39,199 nt of DNA from NCBI RefSeq assembly GCF_936931525.1, contig NZ_CAKZII010000189.1, positions 1 to 39,199 on the forward strand, read 5' to 3'. This stretch comes from an uncultured Aurantimicrobium sp. (GTDB lineage: Bacteria; Actinomycetota; Actinomycetes; Actinomycetales; Microbacteriaceae). The translations under genes and the position numbers were made by a program. The notes below the pieces were generated by a model. That model did not search any database, was not told the DNA's origin, and worked only from the letters and a program-made list of their open reading frames with translations. Of the stretch, positions 1 to 9,578 are shown one piece after another. Each line of letters starts with the position of its first letter. Position 1 is the stretch's first letter.

Positions 1-498
1 TCGATCTACTCTCCAGTACTCAAGGTGACCTACCGCGTCGAGGCAACTCGTGCCGGTGAGCGCACTGACTTCGACCGCCTGGTCGTTGACGTTGAGACCA
101 AGCCAGCAATCACCCCTCGTGACGCAATGGCTTCGGCTGGTCGCACCCTGACCGAACTCTTCGGTCTGGCACGCGAGCTCAACACTGCTGCTGAAGGTAT
201 CGAGATCGGTCCTGCACCAGTTGACGCAGTCCTCAGCTCTGAGCTGTCGATTCCTGTTGAAGACCTCGACCTCTCTGTTCGTTCCTACAACTGCCTCAAG
301 CGCGAAGGCATCAACACCGTCTCTGAGCTCGTAGCTCTGTCCGAGACTCAGTTGATGAACATTCGCAACTTCGGTCAGAAGTCGGTCGACGAGGTTCGCG
401 ACAAGCTCATCGAGATGGGCCTGTCTCTCAAGGATTCTGTCCCCGGTTTTGACGGAGCACACTTCTACGGTGGCTTCGACGAAGACGAGAACATCTAA
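1..498 (+). CDS. rpoA: DNA-directed RNA polymerase subunit alpha, C-terminal part
   Basis: The reading frame is open from base 1, so the gene begins before the window and only the last 165 codons are seen. The first part is the end of the N-terminal dimerisation domain that helps assemble RNA polymerase. From about base 235 comes the alpha C-terminal domain, with the motif [16 protein letters not shown] followed by the helix-hairpin-helix region [13 protein letters not shown]. This domain contacts UP-element DNA and activators. The tail GFDEDENI is a typical actinobacterial ending. rplQ follows 50 bases downstream, the usual arrangement. Identification is certain; only the 5' end is missing. 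Confidence 0.97.
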   Translation, partial: SIYSPVLKVTYRVEATRAGERTDFDRLVVDVETKPAITPRDAMASAGRTLTELFGLARELNTAAEGIEIGPAPVDAVLSSELSIPVEDLDLSVRSYNCLKREGINTVSELVALSETQLMNIRNFGQKSVDEVRDKLIEMGLSLKDSVPGFDGAHFYGGFDEDENI

Positions 499-548
499 GC
501 GACTGTCTTTTAGACACGTCACAGTATTGATTTACGGAGATATAAAAA

Positions 549-1133
549 ATGCCTACCCCAACTAAGGGTCCTCGCCTCGGAGGCGGTCCTGCACACGAGC
601 GCTTGATGCTCGCGAACATGTCCGTTTCTTTGTTCACTCACAAGTCGATCAAGACCACTGAGACCAAGGCAAAGCGCCTGCGTCCCGTGGCTGAGCGTCT
701 CATCACGTTTGCAAAGCGTGGAGACCTTCACGCACGTCGCCGTGCGCTGTCGATCCTGCGTAACAAGGAAGCTGTTCACATCCTTTTCGCTGAAATTGCT
801 CCTCTGGTTGCTGAGCGTGAGGGCGGCTACACCCGCATCACCAAGCTCGGTTACCGCAAGGGTGACAACGCTCCTCTCGCACAGATCGAGCTCGTGCTCG
901 AGCCTGTCAACAAGAAGCCTGCCAAGGCTAAGCCTGCTAAGGCAGAGGCTCCCAAGGCTGCTGCTCCTGTAGCTGCTGAGGTTGTTGAGGAAGTTGTTGT
1001 TGACGAGGTGACCGAAGAGGTCGTCGTTGACGCAGCTGGCGAAGCTGAAGTTGAAACCGTTGTTGAAGAGACTGTTGTAGAGGTTGTTGAAGAAGCACCC
1101 GCTGCAGAAGCTACTGAAGAAGAAGCTAAGTAG
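549..1133 (+). CDS. rplQ: 50S ribosomal protein L17 with long acidic C-terminal tail
   Basis: L17 is a large-subunit ribosomal protein near the exit tunnel. The conserved core is residues 1-120: it opens [12 protein letters not shown] and continues with HERLMLANM and the [18 protein letters not shown] region. Residues 121 to 194 form a low-complexity tail, first Lys/Pro/Ala rich ([12 protein letters not shown]), then repeats of Val and Glu. The bacterial core alone is about 120 residues, so roughly 70 residues are extension; extensions of this kind occur in actinobacterial L17. The ATG follows a GGAGAT ribosome binding site about 8 bases upstream. A strong hairpin follows the stop codon. Confidence 0.96.
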   Translation: MPTPTKGPRLGGGPAHERLMLANMSVSLFTHKSIKTTETKAKRLRPVAERLITFAKRGDLHARRRALSILRNKEAVHILFAEIAPLVAEREGGYTRITKLGYRKGDNAPLAQIELVLEPVNKKPAKAKPAKAEAPKAAAPVAAEVVEEVVVDEVTEEVVVDAAGEAEVETVVEETVVEVVEEAPAAEATEEEAK

Positions 1134-1150
1134 TCCTTCTACGAACTCAC

Positions 1151-1183
1151 ACGAAACCCCGGTGCTGGTCACCGGGGTTTCGT
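1151..1183 (+). terminator. Hairpin terminator after rplQ
   Basis: A perfect 14-base-pair stem (1151-1164 with 1170-1183) with a 5-base loop lies 17 bases after the rplQ stop codon. It is very GC-rich and has only a short T stretch, so it is either an actinobacterial terminator with a weak U tail or an mRNA stabiliser. Confidence 0.7.
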
Positions 1184-1210
1184 CGTTAAACCCCAAGCCC
1201 ACGAAGACTT

Positions 1211-1216
1211 TAGACT
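1211..1216 (+). promoter_or_regulatory. Putative -10 box of truA (leaderless start)
   Basis: TAGACT fits the actinobacterial TANNNT -10 consensus and ends 7 bases before the GTG of truA. Transcription would begin at or next to the start codon. There is no recognisable ribosome binding site, which supports a leaderless mRNA. The -35 region is not clear. Confidence 0.5.
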
Positions 1217-1223
1217 CGAAGAC

Positions 1224-2231
1224 GTGATTACTGAGGACAGCGCCATCGACGAAGGTTCAGACGAACCCGTCGAAGACGACTTTGCTGACCTCGTTCCCGT
1301 TGACGGCATCGTGCGCGTGCGCATCGATTTCGGCTATGACGGCACGGATTTTGCCGGCTGGGCTAAGCAGCCAGGCCTGCGCACGGTTGAAGACATGTTG
1401 GAGCAGGCCTTTGCTCAGGTGCTGCGCATGGAGGTTTCTCCCCGCATCGTGGTGGCTGGTCGCACCGACGCTGGCGTTCACGCTGCTGCTCAGGTGGCTC
1501 ACGTTGATATTCCGTTGGAACAGCTCATCCGGGTTTCTTTTTCACGCCTGGAACGTCGTGAACTGCAGGAGCAGGGCGGTATTCCGTTTGTGGACGGTAT
1601 TGCCCAGGTTCCCCAGTCCATGCTGCACGCCCTACTGCGCCGCGTGAACGGCTCGATGGGTCGCGGTGCAGATGTGGTGATCAACAAGGTTGTCGTCGCT
1701 CCTGCGGGCTTTGACGCCCGGTTCTCACCTCTGGCAAGGCGCTATGAATACCGCATTGCAGATGGTCTCGAACATTTGAACCCAATCGAGCGTCGCAAGA
1801 CCACCTTCAGCTTCTATCCACTCGACGTGGACGCCATGAACGAGGCGGCAGCCATGATGCTTGGTCTGCGGGACTTTGGGGCGTTTTGCCGCCCACGTCC
1901 TGGCGCGACCACGATTCGTGAATTGCAAGAGTTCCACTGGGAACGTTCAGAAGACGGCGTGATCGTGGCCAAGCTTCAGGCAGATGCGTTCTGCCACTCC
2001 ATGGTGAGGTCATTGGTTGGTGCTTGTGTTGCTGCAGGTTCCAAGGCCAACAGCCTGGAGGAGATCGAAACCCTGCGCACCAAGGCAGAACGCACCAGTG
2101 TGTTCAAGGTCATGCCTGCCCAAGGACTGACCCTGACAGAGATCATTTACCCTCCCGATCACGAGGTCGGAGCGCGTGCAGACCTTACCCGGAGCCGTCG
2201 CGAATTGACCGACGACGCTCCCATGGCGTAA
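1224..2231 (+). CDS. truA: tRNA pseudouridine(38-40) synthase TruA
   Basis: TruA converts uridines 38-40 in the tRNA anticodon stem to pseudouridine. The family core starts near residue 30 (VRVRIDFGYDGTDFAGWA) and the catalytic aspartate is Asp82 in AGRTDAGVHA. The later motif DAFCHSMVRSLVG is also typical. The protein is 335 residues, longer than the usual 250-290, with an acidic N-terminal extension of about 28 residues and an Arg-rich tail. The GTG at 1224 lies 7 bases after a -10-like TAGACT, which favours this start. An in-frame GTG at 1311 would remove the extension but has neither promoter nor ribosome binding site. It sits between ribosomal protein genes, as in many actinobacteria. 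Confidence 0.95.
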   Translation: MITEDSAIDEGSDEPVEDDFADLVPVDGIVRVRIDFGYDGTDFAGWAKQPGLRTVEDMLEQAFAQVLRMEVSPRIVVAGRTDAGVHAAAQVAHVDIPLEQLIRVSFSRLERRELQEQGGIPFVDGIAQVPQSMLHALLRRVNGSMGRGADVVINKVVVAPAGFDARFSPLARRYEYRIADGLEHLNPIERRKTTFSFYPLDVDAMNEAAAMMLGLRDFGAFCRPRPGATTIRELQEFHWERSEDGVIVAKLQADAFCHSMVRSLVGACVAAGSKANSLEEIETLRTKAERTSVFKVMPAQGLTLTEIIYPPDHEVGARADLTRSRRELTDDAPMA

Positions 2232-2293
2232 ATTAGACCCTTGGTGCTTGTTCCACGTGGACAGGCCGCCGAAGTTGAGCCCTCGACTGATGG

Positions 2294-2319
2294 GTTCTAG
2301 CCAGATTCTGGATTAGAAC
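2294..2319 (+). promoter_or_regulatory. Stem-loop in the leader of rplM-rpsI
   Basis: In the 144-base gap before rplM, GTTCTA (2294-2299) pairs with TAGAAC (2314-2319), and CCAG pairs with CTGG inside it around a 3-base loop. No T run follows, so it is more likely a leader structure than a terminator. The same gap holds a 10-base palindrome TCCACGTGGA at 2252-2261. A role in L13 autoregulation is only a guess. Confidence 0.35.
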
Positions 2320-2375
2320 GCAACGACTGAGCGGGATACACGGACCACTCATTTCGACAAGAAAGCAGTATTACT

Positions 2376-2822
2376 GTGACTCGTACCTTTACGCCTAAGG
2401 CATCAGAAGTTACGCGCGGCTGGGTCATCATTGACGCAACCGACGTCGTGCTCGGACGCCTCGCATCTCACGCAGCAACCATTCTGCGTGGCAAGAACAA
2501 GGCCACCTACACTCCTCACATGGACATGGGTGACTTCGTCATCATCGTCAACGCAGACAAGGTTGTCCTCACCGGCAACAAGGCTGCACAGAAGAAGGCA
2601 TACCGCCACTCTGGTTACCCAGGTGGTCTTCGTGCTACTACCTACACCGATCTTCTCGAGAAGAACCCTGAGCGTGCTGTGGAGAAGGCTATTCGTGGCA
2701 TGCTCCCCAAGACCTCACTCGGTCGCGACCAGTTCCGCAAGCTCAAGGTTTACCGCGGCGCTGAGCACCCTCACGCTGCACAGCAGCCCAAGGTATACAC
2801 CCTCACTCAGGTAGCTCAGTAG
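2376..2822 (+). CDS. rplM: 50S ribosomal protein L13
   Basis: L13 is an early-assembling large-subunit protein. The sequence shows the expected features: [16 protein letters not shown] near the N-terminus, [29 protein letters not shown], and the [18 protein letters not shown] segment near the C-terminus. At 148 residues it has normal length. The start is a GTG at 2376, giving [16 protein letters not shown], preceded by a weak purine-rich stretch. rpsI follows 34 bases downstream, the universal L13-S9 operon. The 144-base upstream gap suggests its own promoter and leader. Confidence 0.97.
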   Translation: MTRTFTPKASEVTRGWVIIDATDVVLGRLASHAATILRGKNKATYTPHMDMGDFVIIVNADKVVLTGNKAAQKKAYRHSGYPGGLRATTYTDLLEKNPERAVEKAIRGMLPKTSLGRDQFRKLKVYRGAEHPHAAQQPKVYTLTQVAQ

Positions 2823-2856
2823 AGCCTCGAAGATTTAGATAAAGGATTAAGTAATC

Positions 2857-3348
2857 ATGGCGGATAACGCAGAAATCGAGACCGAGGCCGTAGAGGTCAC
2901 CGAGTACTCAACTGAAACTCCTGTCGCAGCAGCTCCTAAGGCTCCTCGCGCCATCCTCAACGTTCCCGGTGCAGCTGTAGGTCGTCGCAAGCAGGCTATT
3001 GCTCGCGCACGCCTCGTACCCGGTTCCGGCAAGATCACGGTCAACGGCCGCGAGCTCGCTAACTACTTCCCCAACAAGCTGCACCAGCAGCTCATCAACG
3101 ACCCTTTCACCGTGCTTGAGCTCGGTGGCGCATATGACGTCGTTGCACGCATCAGCGGCGGTGGCCCTTCCGGTCAGGCAGGCGCACTGCGTCTGGCTAT
3201 TGCTCGTACATTGAACGAGATTGACCGCGAGAACAACCGCGCAATCCTGAAGAAGGCTGGCTTCTTGACTCGTGACGCTCGCGTCATCGAGCGTAAGAAG
3301 GCTGGTCTCAAGAAGGCCCGTAAGGCTTCTCAGTTCTCGAAGCGTTAA
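2857..3348 (+). CDS. rpsI: 30S ribosomal protein S9
   Basis: S9 is a small-subunit protein whose basic C-terminal tail reaches the P site. Residues 35-163 match the family, with [18 protein letters not shown], the [19 protein letters not shown] segment and the terminal [12 protein letters not shown], whose last Lys-Arg contacts tRNA. An acidic N-terminal extension of about 35 residues ([15 protein letters not shown]) is normal for actinobacterial S9. The ATG follows an AAAGGA ribosome binding site. It is the second gene of the rplM operon, and glmM begins 31 bases after its stop with no terminator between them. Confidence 0.97.
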   Translation: MADNAEIETEAVEVTEYSTETPVAAAPKAPRAILNVPGAAVGRRKQAIARARLVPGSGKITVNGRELANYFPNKLHQQLINDPFTVLELGGAYDVVARISGGGPSGQAGALRLAIARTLNEIDRENNRAILKKAGFLTRDARVIERKKAGLKKARKASQFSKR

Positions 3349-3379
3349 TCTCGCTTCTTTAGCAGAAGTCGACTGTCCC

Positions 3380-4741
3380 TTGGCACGTCTATTCGGCACG
3401 GACGGTGTCCGAGGCTTAGCAAACCGTGAACTCACGGCAGACCTAACCTTGGCACTGGCCCAGTCGGCCGCGGTGGTTCTCACCAGCGGTCGCAGAGCTG
3501 AAGCCAGACGAGCTGAGGGACGTCGTGCTACTGCCGTCATTGCTCGCGATCCACGCATCTCTGGTGAGTTCCTCACTGCTGCGCTGTCTGCTGGCCTGGC
3601 CAGCTCAGGCATCGATGTGTTGGATGCGGGCGTGATTCCCACGCCTGCAGCTGCCTTCTTGGTCAGCTCCATCGGCGCAGACTTTGGTGTGATGGTCTCG
3701 GCCTCCCATAACCCTGCTCCCGATAACGGCATCAAGTTCTTTGCCTTCGGCGGAACGAAGCTCCCTGATGAGGTCGAAGACCGCATCGAGGCTTCGCTCG
3801 ACGCCGATCACCTGCTTCCCACTGGTGGCGAGGTTGGGCGCATTCGTCGCTTCGCAGATGCAGAAGACCGCTACGTCATTCACCTGCTCGGCACCCTGCC
3901 CAACAAGCTCAACGGTCTGCACGTGGTGTTGGACTGTGCTCACGGTGCTGCCTCCGCCATCTCACCTGAAGTCTTCACCGACGCTGGTGCGAAGGTCACC
4001 GTTATTGCCGCAGACCCAGACGGTCTCAACATCAACGACGGTGTGGGCTCCACCCACCTCGACGTGGTGGCCGCAGCTGTCCTGGCTCACGGTGCTGACA
4101 TTGGTATTGCTCACGATGGTGATGCTGACCGCTGCTTGGCTGTGGATGCTCAGGGCAACGTCATTGATGGCGACCAGATCATGGCCATCCTGGCGCTGTC
4201 GATGAAAGAACGTGGTCGCCTCAAGAACGACACTCTCGTTGCCACCGTGATGAGCAACCTCGGTCTTCACAAAGCCATGAACAAGCACGGCATTAAGGTC
4301 ATCCAGACTGCAGTCGGAGACCGTTACGTCCTCGAAGGCTTGGCAGAACACGACGCCTCGTTGGGCGGAGAACAGTCCGGTCACGTCATCATGACCGACT
4401 TCGCCACCACCGGTGACGGCATCTTGACTGGTCTGCACCTGGTCGCTGAAATGGCTCGCACCGGCAAGACCATTGCTGAGCTTGCCTCGGTGATGACCGT
4501 CTACCCACAGATTCTTGTCAACGTGCGTGGTGTTGATCACCGCGCCTTAGGCGGCAACGCAGCAATTGATGCTGCTGTTGCAGCCGCTGAGGTTGAACTT
4601 GCAGACACAGGCCGTGTCTTGTTGCGTCCTTCCGGAACCGAACCCATGGTTCGCGTCATGGTCGAAGCTGCCGATCAGGCAACTGCAGACCGCTTGGCAC
4701 ACAGCATCGCTGATGTGGTCAAGGCAGAGCTCGCGCTCTAA
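3380..4741 (+). CDS. glmM: Phosphoglucosamine mutase
   Basis: GlmM interconverts glucosamine-6-phosphate and glucosamine-1-phosphate on the route to UDP-GlcNAc and peptidoglycan. The open frame runs back into rpsI, but the family begins with [12 protein letters not shown], which places the start at TTG 3380 and gives 453 residues, the normal length. Visible motifs are the phosphoserine loop SASHNP (Ser109), the metal-binding DGDADRC, and the phosphate-binding [15 protein letters not shown] near the C-terminus. Only 31 bases separate it from rpsI, so it is probably co-transcribed with the ribosomal proteins. glmS, the preceding step of the pathway, lies 1 kb away on the same strand beyond coaA. 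Confidence 0.95.
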   Translation: MARLFGTDGVRGLANRELTADLTLALAQSAAVVLTSGRRAEARRAEGRRATAVIARDPRISGEFLTAALSAGLASSGIDVLDAGVIPTPAAAFLVSSIGADFGVMVSASHNPAPDNGIKFFAFGGTKLPDEVEDRIEASLDADHLLPTGGEVGRIRRFADAEDRYVIHLLGTLPNKLNGLHVVLDCAHGAASAISPEVFTDAGAKVTVIAADPDGLNINDGVGSTHLDVVAAAVLAHGADIGIAHDGDADRCLAVDAQGNVIDGDQIMAILALSMKERGRLKNDTLVATVMSNLGLHKAMNKHGIKVIQTAVGDRYVLEGLAEHDASLGGEQSGHVIMTDFATTGDGILTGLHLVAEMARTGKTIAELASVMTVYPQILVNVRGVDHRALGGNAAIDAAVAAAEVELADTGRVLLRPSGTEPMVRVMVEAADQATADRLAHSIADVVKAELAL

Positions 4742-4753
4742 TTCTCTTCGCCG

Positions 4754-5698
4754 CTAGATCTTGCGCAGCAAGACGGTCGAAACCGCATGGTTTGCTGCCT
4801 TACGCAGCACCAGGGTTGCCCTGGACCTGGTGGGACGAATGTTCTCTTCCAAGTTGGGAAGGTTGATGCGTTCCCAGAAGCCCTTAGCTGTCTCACGAGC
4901 TTCGTCTTCGGTGAGCGAGGCATAGCGGTGGAAGTAGGAATCAGGGTCGGAGAATGCTCCGCGCTGCAGTGACAGGAAGCGATCTTGATACCAGGTGGCA
5001 ATGTCTTGCGTGCGGGCATCGACATAGACAGTGAAGTCGAACAGGTCACTCACGGCTAGCCCACCACCTGTGGTGGGAGGCTGGAGGACATTGAGGCCTT
5101 CGACGATCAGCACGTCAGGCTGGCGAACGACAATCTTCTCGTCGGGCAAGATGTCATAGCTCAGGTGGGAATAGACCGGAGCGGTGGCCTCAGCGGCACC
5201 GCTCTTGATCTTGCTGACAAAGCGCAGCAACGCACGGCGGTCATAGGACTCCGGGAATCCCTTGCGATCCAAGATGCCCCGGCGTTCCAGCTCAGCGTTG
5301 GGATAGAGAAAACCATCGGTGGTGACCAGCTCAACGCGGGGAGTTCCCTCCCAGCGCGCCATCAGCATCTGCAGCAGGCGGGCCACGGTGGACTTGCCCA
5401 CTGCGACAGATCCAGCCACACCAATCACGAACGGCGTGGTGGTGGCGCGCTCGCCGAGGAAGTTGGAGGTGTCGCGGTGAAGGTTACGAGCACCGGAGGC
5501 ATAAATAGAGAGCAACCTGCTCAGCGGAAGATAAACATCTTCCACTTCTTGCAGATTCAGGCGATCTCCCAGACCACGCAAGCTCTCAATATCTGCCTCA
5601 GTGAGGGGAGAAGCGGTGGTGGGGGCGAGTTCTGCCCATTCATCACGAGAGATCTCCACAAAGGGAGTGCTGTGCGTGGTGATGGCACCCGTTTGCAT
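4754..5698 (-). CDS. coaA: Type I pantothenate kinase
   Basis: CoaA phosphorylates pantothenate, the first committed step of coenzyme A synthesis. The 314-residue protein has the family's usual length. The Walker A motif [12 protein letters not shown] is at residues 93-104, followed by [30 protein letters not shown] split over the substrate site, then YSHLSYDI and [12 protein letters not shown]. The frame stays open much further upstream, but homology starts at [13 protein letters not shown] and the upstream part lies antisense to glmS, so the ATG at 5698 is chosen. It converges with glmM (12-base gap) and diverges from glmS (66-base gap). Confidence 0.95.
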   Translation of the reverse strand: MQTGAITTHSTPFVEISRDEWAELAPTTASPLTEADIESLRGLGDRLNLQEVEDVYLPLSRLLSIYASGARNLHRDTSNFLGERATTTPFVIGVAGSVAVGKSTVARLLQMLMARWEGTPRVELVTTDGFLYPNAELERRGILDRKGFPESYDRRALLRFVSKIKSGAAEATAPVYSHLSYDILPDEKIVVRQPDVLIVEGLNVLQPPTTGGGLAVSDLFDFTVYVDARTQDIATWYQDRFLSLQRGAFSDPDSYFHRYASLTEDEARETAKGFWERINLPNLEENIRPTRSRATLVLRKAANHAVSTVLLRKI

Positions 5699-5749
5699 TG
5701 AACTCACTTGCCTATTCTGCCCTACGCAGGCGTTGTGCCGCTCGTGAAC

Positions 5750-5755
5750 TAAACT
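5750..5755 (+). promoter_or_regulatory. Putative -10 box of glmS
   Basis: TAAACT fits the TANNNT consensus and ends 9 bases before the glmS ATG. There is no ribosome binding site in this interval, so the transcript would have almost no leader. No convincing -35 is visible. Confidence 0.4.
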
Positions 5756-5764
5756 GGAAGCCTT

Positions 5765-7615
5765 ATGTGTGGAATCGTGGGTTACGTCGGTCAGCAAGAC
5801 ACTCTTGCCGTTCTTTTGGGCGGTCTGAAGCGTCAGGAGTACCGCGGATATGACTCGGCAGGTGTTGCAATCCTGACCGATGGCGGCACTATCGAGACCG
5901 CCAAGAAGGCTGGAAAGCTCCAGGCTTTGGTTGACCTGCTTCAGGCACACCCCCTCATTCCTGGTCACACCGGTATTGGCCACACTCGCTGGGCCACCCA
6001 CGGTGGACCCACCGATGTGAACGCCCACCCTCACTTGGGTGACGACGGCAAGCTTGCCCTCATTCACAACGGCATCATTGAGAACTTCGCTGAGATCAAG
6101 GCAGAACTTCTCGCCAAGGGCTACGAGTTCGAATCTGAGACGGACACTGCTGTGGCAGCTGTTCTCCTCGGTGATGTCTACCGCGAGGTCGGTGACCTGC
6201 GCGAGGCAATGCGTCTGGTAGTCAACCGTCTCGAGGGTGCATTCACGTTGCTTGCGGTTCACACTGATGCACCTCACCTCATCGTTGCTGCACGCCACAA
6301 CTCACCCCTGGTGATTGGTTTGGGCGACGGCGAAAACTTCCTCGGCTCGGACGTTGCCGCATTCGTGGAATACACCCACCGTGCAGCAGCTGTCGGCCAG
6401 AACCAAGTTGTGGCGATCACGCCTGACGCTGTTGAGGTCATTGACTTCGACGGTGTTCCTGTCGAGATCGAAGAATATGAAATCGCCTGGGATGCATCTG
6501 CATCCGACAAGGGCGGTTGGTCTTCCTTCATGGCGAAGGAAATCACCGAGAACCCCGACGCTGTGGCGAACACCGTTCGCGGACGCGTCGTGGATGGTCT
6601 CGTCGAGGTTCCTGAACTAACCGAGCTGGGCGATGCTGTTTTGAACGGCATCAACCGCATCATCTTGGTTGCCTGCGGCACGGCGTCCTATGCCGGCATG
6701 GTTGGCGCCTATGCCATTGAGCAGTGGGCACGCATTCCTGTTGAGGTTCAGCTCTCACACGAGTTCCGTTACCGCGACCCCGTGATCACCCCTGAGACCC
6801 TGATCATTTCGATCAGCCAGTCCGGTGAAACCATGGACACCTTGATGGCGGTCAAGTATGCCCGCGAACAAGGTGCACGCACCATCTCGGTGTGTAACAC
6901 CCAGGGTGCAACAATCCCTCGTGAATCTGACGCTGTGGTCTACACCCACGCAGGTCCTGAGGTTGCTGTTGCCTCCACCAAGGCTTTCGTCGCTCAGATC
7001 ACGGCGCTCTACTTAATCGGTCTGCACATCGCAGGTTCCAAGAAGACCGTGGCCGAGAAGGAACTCCGCCGTCTCGCTACTGACCTCCAGGCTCTGCCTG
7101 CCAAGGTCACCAAGGTTCTCGAGACCGGTGAAAAGATTGCTCAGCTTGCAAAGTGGATGAGTGACACTCCTTCGGTATTGTTCCTGGGTCGCCACGTGGG
7201 ATACCCCATCGCACTCGAGGGTGCTCTCAAGCTCAAGGAGCTTGCCTACATCCACGCTGAAGGTTTCGCTGCGGGTGAGCTCAAGCACGGTCCTATTGCT
7301 TTGATTGACCACGGACAGCCCGTGTTCGTTATTGTTCCGAGCCCTCGCGGTTCAGCCCTGATTCACTCCAAGGTTGTCTCCAACATCCAGGAGATTCGTG
7401 CACGTGGTGCTCGCGTCATCGCGATTGCTGAGCAGGGCGATGCAGCTGTACTTCCTTATGCAGATGAGGTCATCCAGATTCCTCTGGCCGACCCCATGTT
7501 TGAGCCCATCCTCGCGGTGGTGCCACTGCAGATCTTCGCCATGGAGCTCGCAGACGCCAAGGGCTTGGATGTTGACCAGCCACGTAACCTGGCCAAGTCG
7601 GTCACGGTCGAATAG
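5765..7615 (+). CDS. glmS: Glutamine--fructose-6-phosphate aminotransferase (isomerizing)
   Basis: GlmS makes glucosamine-6-phosphate from fructose-6-phosphate and glutamine, the entry step to amino-sugar and cell-wall synthesis. The N-terminal class II glutaminase begins MCGIVGYVG, with Cys2 the nucleophile after Met removal, followed by RGYDSAG and HTRWATHG. Two SIS sugar-isomerase domains follow (about residues 290-430 and 460-600), with [19 protein letters not shown] and the C-terminal [13 protein letters not shown]. Its 616 residues are normal. acpS starts 6 bases after its stop, so it probably leads the acpS-alr-tsaE-tsaB-rimI-tsaD run. I see no glmS ribozyme in the 66-base upstream gap. 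Confidence 0.97.
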   Translation: MCGIVGYVGQQDTLAVLLGGLKRQEYRGYDSAGVAILTDGGTIETAKKAGKLQALVDLLQAHPLIPGHTGIGHTRWATHGGPTDVNAHPHLGDDGKLALIHNGIIENFAEIKAELLAKGYEFESETDTAVAAVLLGDVYREVGDLREAMRLVVNRLEGAFTLLAVHTDAPHLIVAARHNSPLVIGLGDGENFLGSDVAAFVEYTHRAAAVGQNQVVAITPDAVEVIDFDGVPVEIEEYEIAWDASASDKGGWSSFMAKEITENPDAVANTVRGRVVDGLVEVPELTELGDAVLNGINRIILVACGTASYAGMVGAYAIEQWARIPVEVQLSHEFRYRDPVITPETLIISISQSGETMDTLMAVKYAREQGARTISVCNTQGATIPRESDAVVYTHAGPEVAVASTKAFVAQITALYLIGLHIAGSKKTVAEKELRRLATDLQALPAKVTKVLETGEKIAQLAKWMSDTPSVLFLGRHVGYPIALEGALKLKELAYIHAEGFAAGELKHGPIALIDHGQPVFVIVPSPRGSALIHSKVVSNIQEIRARGARVIAIAEQGDAAVLPYADEVIQIPLADPMFEPILAVVPLQIFAMELADAKGLDVDQPRNLAKSVTVE

Positions 7616-7621
7616 CCACTC

Positions 7622-7981
7622 ATGATTCTGGGAGTGGGGGTCGACATTGTCGACATCGCTCGCTTCACGCGGGCGTTAGAACGCACGCCCAAGCTGGGGG
7701 AGCGTCTCTTCACTGATGCCGAGCGTGAGCTTCCCGCGAACTCTCTTGCTGGACGCTTCGCCGCTAAAGAAGCATTGATCAAAGCTTTCGGCGGCTCTGG
7801 TTCGATGACCTTTCACGACATGGTCGTGGTCAAGGACGAACTGGGTAAGCCATCATTTGATCTAACCGGTGCTGCTGCAGAGATGGCCAGCTCCAAGGGC
7901 ATCGACAGTGTGCACCTCTCCATCTCTCACGATGCCAACGCAGCCGTTGCTTTCGTCGTTGCCGAAGGAAGTGCCGCATGA
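7622..7981 (+). CDS. acpS: Holo-[acyl-carrier-protein] synthase
   Basis: AcpS transfers the 4'-phosphopantetheine arm from coenzyme A to acyl carrier protein, activating it for fatty acid synthesis. The two metal-binding acidic residues are visible: Asp8 in GVGVDIVDIARF and Glu50 in RFAAKEALIKAFG. The C-terminal HLSISHDANAAVAFVV is also typical. At 119 residues the length is normal. The ATG lies 6 bases after the glmS stop, and its stop overlaps the alr start (ATGA). The link with nearby coaA, which supplies coenzyme A, is thematic. Confidence 0.95.
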   Translation: MILGVGVDIVDIARFTRALERTPKLGERLFTDAERELPANSLAGRFAAKEALIKAFGGSGSMTFHDMVVVKDELGKPSFDLTGAAAEMASSKGIDSVHLSISHDANAAVAFVVAEGSAA

Positions 7982-9105
7982 GCCACACTCCATTCCGCAT
8001 AGCCAAGGTCAACACGGATGCCATCGCCGGCAACGTGAAGCGCCTCTATGAGATCACCGGTGTTGACGACGTCCTCATCGTGGTCAAGGCCAATGCCTAT
8101 GGCCATGGCATGGTGCCCGCAGCGAAGGCTGCGCTCGCCGGCGGAGCAACCTGGCTAGGAACTGCAGATATCGCCGAAGCGCTGACCTTGCGGGACGCAG
8201 GCATCACGGCACCTGTGCTGTGTTGGATCCATGCACCCGATGAAACCTTTGATGAAGCCGTCGAAAATGACATCACCCTGGGTGCTGTCTCCGTCGCACA
8301 GCTCAACGCGATTGCTTCTGCTGGGCACCGTGCCCACAAAACTCCTCGCGTTCACCTCAAGCTCGACACGGGCCTGAGCCGTAATGGTTCCAGTCCCGAG
8401 CAGTGGGCTGACTTCATGCGCACCGCAGCAGAACTTCATGCTTCTGGGGATCTGGATGTTGAAGGTGTGATGAGTCACCTCTCCAACACCTCCGATGCTG
8501 ATGATCTCGAGCAGCTCAAGGTGTTCACAGTCGGTCTCTCTGAGCTCAAGGACGCCGGGCTCGAACCGAAGTATGTTCACCTTGCCGCTTCACTGGCAGC
8601 ACTGACGCTGCCCGAAACCCGCTTCAACATGGTGCGCTCCGGTATTGCCGCCTATGGCATTGCCCCCACTGAAGAGCTCCGTCCAGAGCAGTTCGGGCTC
8701 ACTCCTGCCATGACACTAGAAACCAGAGTGGTGGCTGTTCGTCGCGTTCCGGAGAACACCGGTGTGAGCTATGGCTATCTCCACCGCACAGCAGGTGAGA
8801 ACACTTTGGCTTTGATTCCCCTCGGTTATGGCGACGGCATCAACCGAGATGCCTCCATGAATGGCCCAGTATTACTCAACGGGGAAACCTACCCTGTTGC
8901 TGGTCGCATCGCGATGGATCAGTTTCTGCTCAACGTGGGCGATGACCCCGTTGCTGTGGGTGACCACGTAGTCCTCTTTGGTGACCCAGCATTGGGTCAG
9001 CCTTCGGTTCACGACTGGGCTGCAGCTGCGAACTCCATTGCCTATGAGATTGTCACGCGCCTGATTGGCACCCGACTCGAATATGAGTACGTAGGGAACG
9101 CCTAA
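7978..9105 (+). CDS. alr: Alanine racemase
   Basis: Alr is a PLP enzyme that makes D-alanine for peptidoglycan. The PLP lysine is Lys37 in [10 protein letters not shown]. Other family marks are [32 protein letters not shown], the catalytic tyrosine region [10 protein letters not shown], and [13 protein letters not shown]. At 375 residues it is of usual length. The start codon overlaps the acpS stop in ATGA and its own stop overlaps the tsaE start in TAATG, implying translational coupling along the operon. Confidence 0.96.
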   Translation: MSHTPFRIAKVNTDAIAGNVKRLYEITGVDDVLIVVKANAYGHGMVPAAKAALAGGATWLGTADIAEALTLRDAGITAPVLCWIHAPDETFDEAVENDITLGAVSVAQLNAIASAGHRAHKTPRVHLKLDTGLSRNGSSPEQWADFMRTAAELHASGDLDVEGVMSHLSNTSDADDLEQLKVFTVGLSELKDAGLEPKYVHLAASLAALTLPETRFNMVRSGIAAYGIAPTEELRPEQFGLTPAMTLETRVVAVRRVPENTGVSYGYLHRTAGENTLALIPLGYGDGINRDASMNGPVLLNGETYPVAGRIAMDQFLLNVGDDPVAVGDHVVLFGDPALGQPSVHDWAAAANSIAYEIVTRLIGTRLEYEYVGNA

Positions 9106-9578
9106 TGCTCGGAACTCGCACAATTGAGAATCCGGACCAGATGCACGAACTCGGCCTTGAGCTGGGGAAGGCACTGCGTGCGGGCGATGTGTTGGTGCTC
9201 ACCGGTCCCCTCGGTGCTGGCAAGACCACATTGACCCGTGGCATTGGTGAAGGACTCGGCGTTCGCGGTCCGGTGACCAGCCCCACTTTTGTCTTGGCTC
9301 GCACACACCCCAGCCTGGTTGACGGCCCACCTCTGGTTCACGTGGATGCCTATCGTTTGAACAGCGCCGTTGAACTCGATGATCTCGACATCGACTTCGC
9401 TCACTCTGTCGTTGTGGTCGAGTGGGGTGCCGGCATGCTCGAGGGCATCGTGGACTCGTGGCTCGACGTCGTCATTGAACGCCCTGAGGGCGCCAATGCG
9501 GGTGAACTCGGTGAGGAACTCATTGAGCCCCGCATCGTAACTCTGACTGGGCATGGTGAAAGGTGGGAAGCAGCGTGA
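9105..9578 (+). CDS. tsaE: tRNA threonylcarbamoyladenosine biosynthesis ATPase TsaE
   Basis: TsaE is the small ATPase that drives the TsaB-TsaD complex when it places threonylcarbamoyl on adenosine 37 of ANN-decoding tRNAs. The Walker A motif GPLGAGKTT spans residues 34-42, and the switch-like segment [12 protein letters not shown] and the VHVDAYRL motif follow. The protein has 157 residues, normal for the family. Its ATG shares a base with the alr stop, and its last codons overlap the tsaB start. The neighbours tsaB and tsaD are its known partners. Confidence 0.95.
   Translation: MLGTRTIENPDQMHELGLELGKALRAGDVLVLTGPLGAGKTTLTRGIGEGLGVRGPVTSPTFVLARTHPSLVDGPPLVHVDAYRLNSAVELDDLDIDFAHSVVVVEWGAGMLEGIVDSWLDVVIERPEGANAGELGEELIEPRIVTLTGHGERWEAA

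Noticed and set aside
519-1202. A 227-codon minus-strand frame across rplQ
   Set aside because: The composition (Ser, Asn, Phe runs) arises from reading the Lys/Glu/Val-rich rplQ tail backwards.
3272-3379. Longer glmM start inside rpsI
   Set aside because: The extra residues are the basic S9 tail read in another frame, and the GlmM family begins at the TTG at 3380.
5699-5764. glmS ribozyme
   Set aside because: The gap to coaA is only 66 bases and lacks the conserved core; glmS ribozymes are also a Firmicutes-type feature.
5699-6298. A 200-codon upstream extension of coaA on the minus strand
   Set aside because: It is fully antisense to glmS, has no CoaA homology, and the family N-terminus fits the ATG at 5698.
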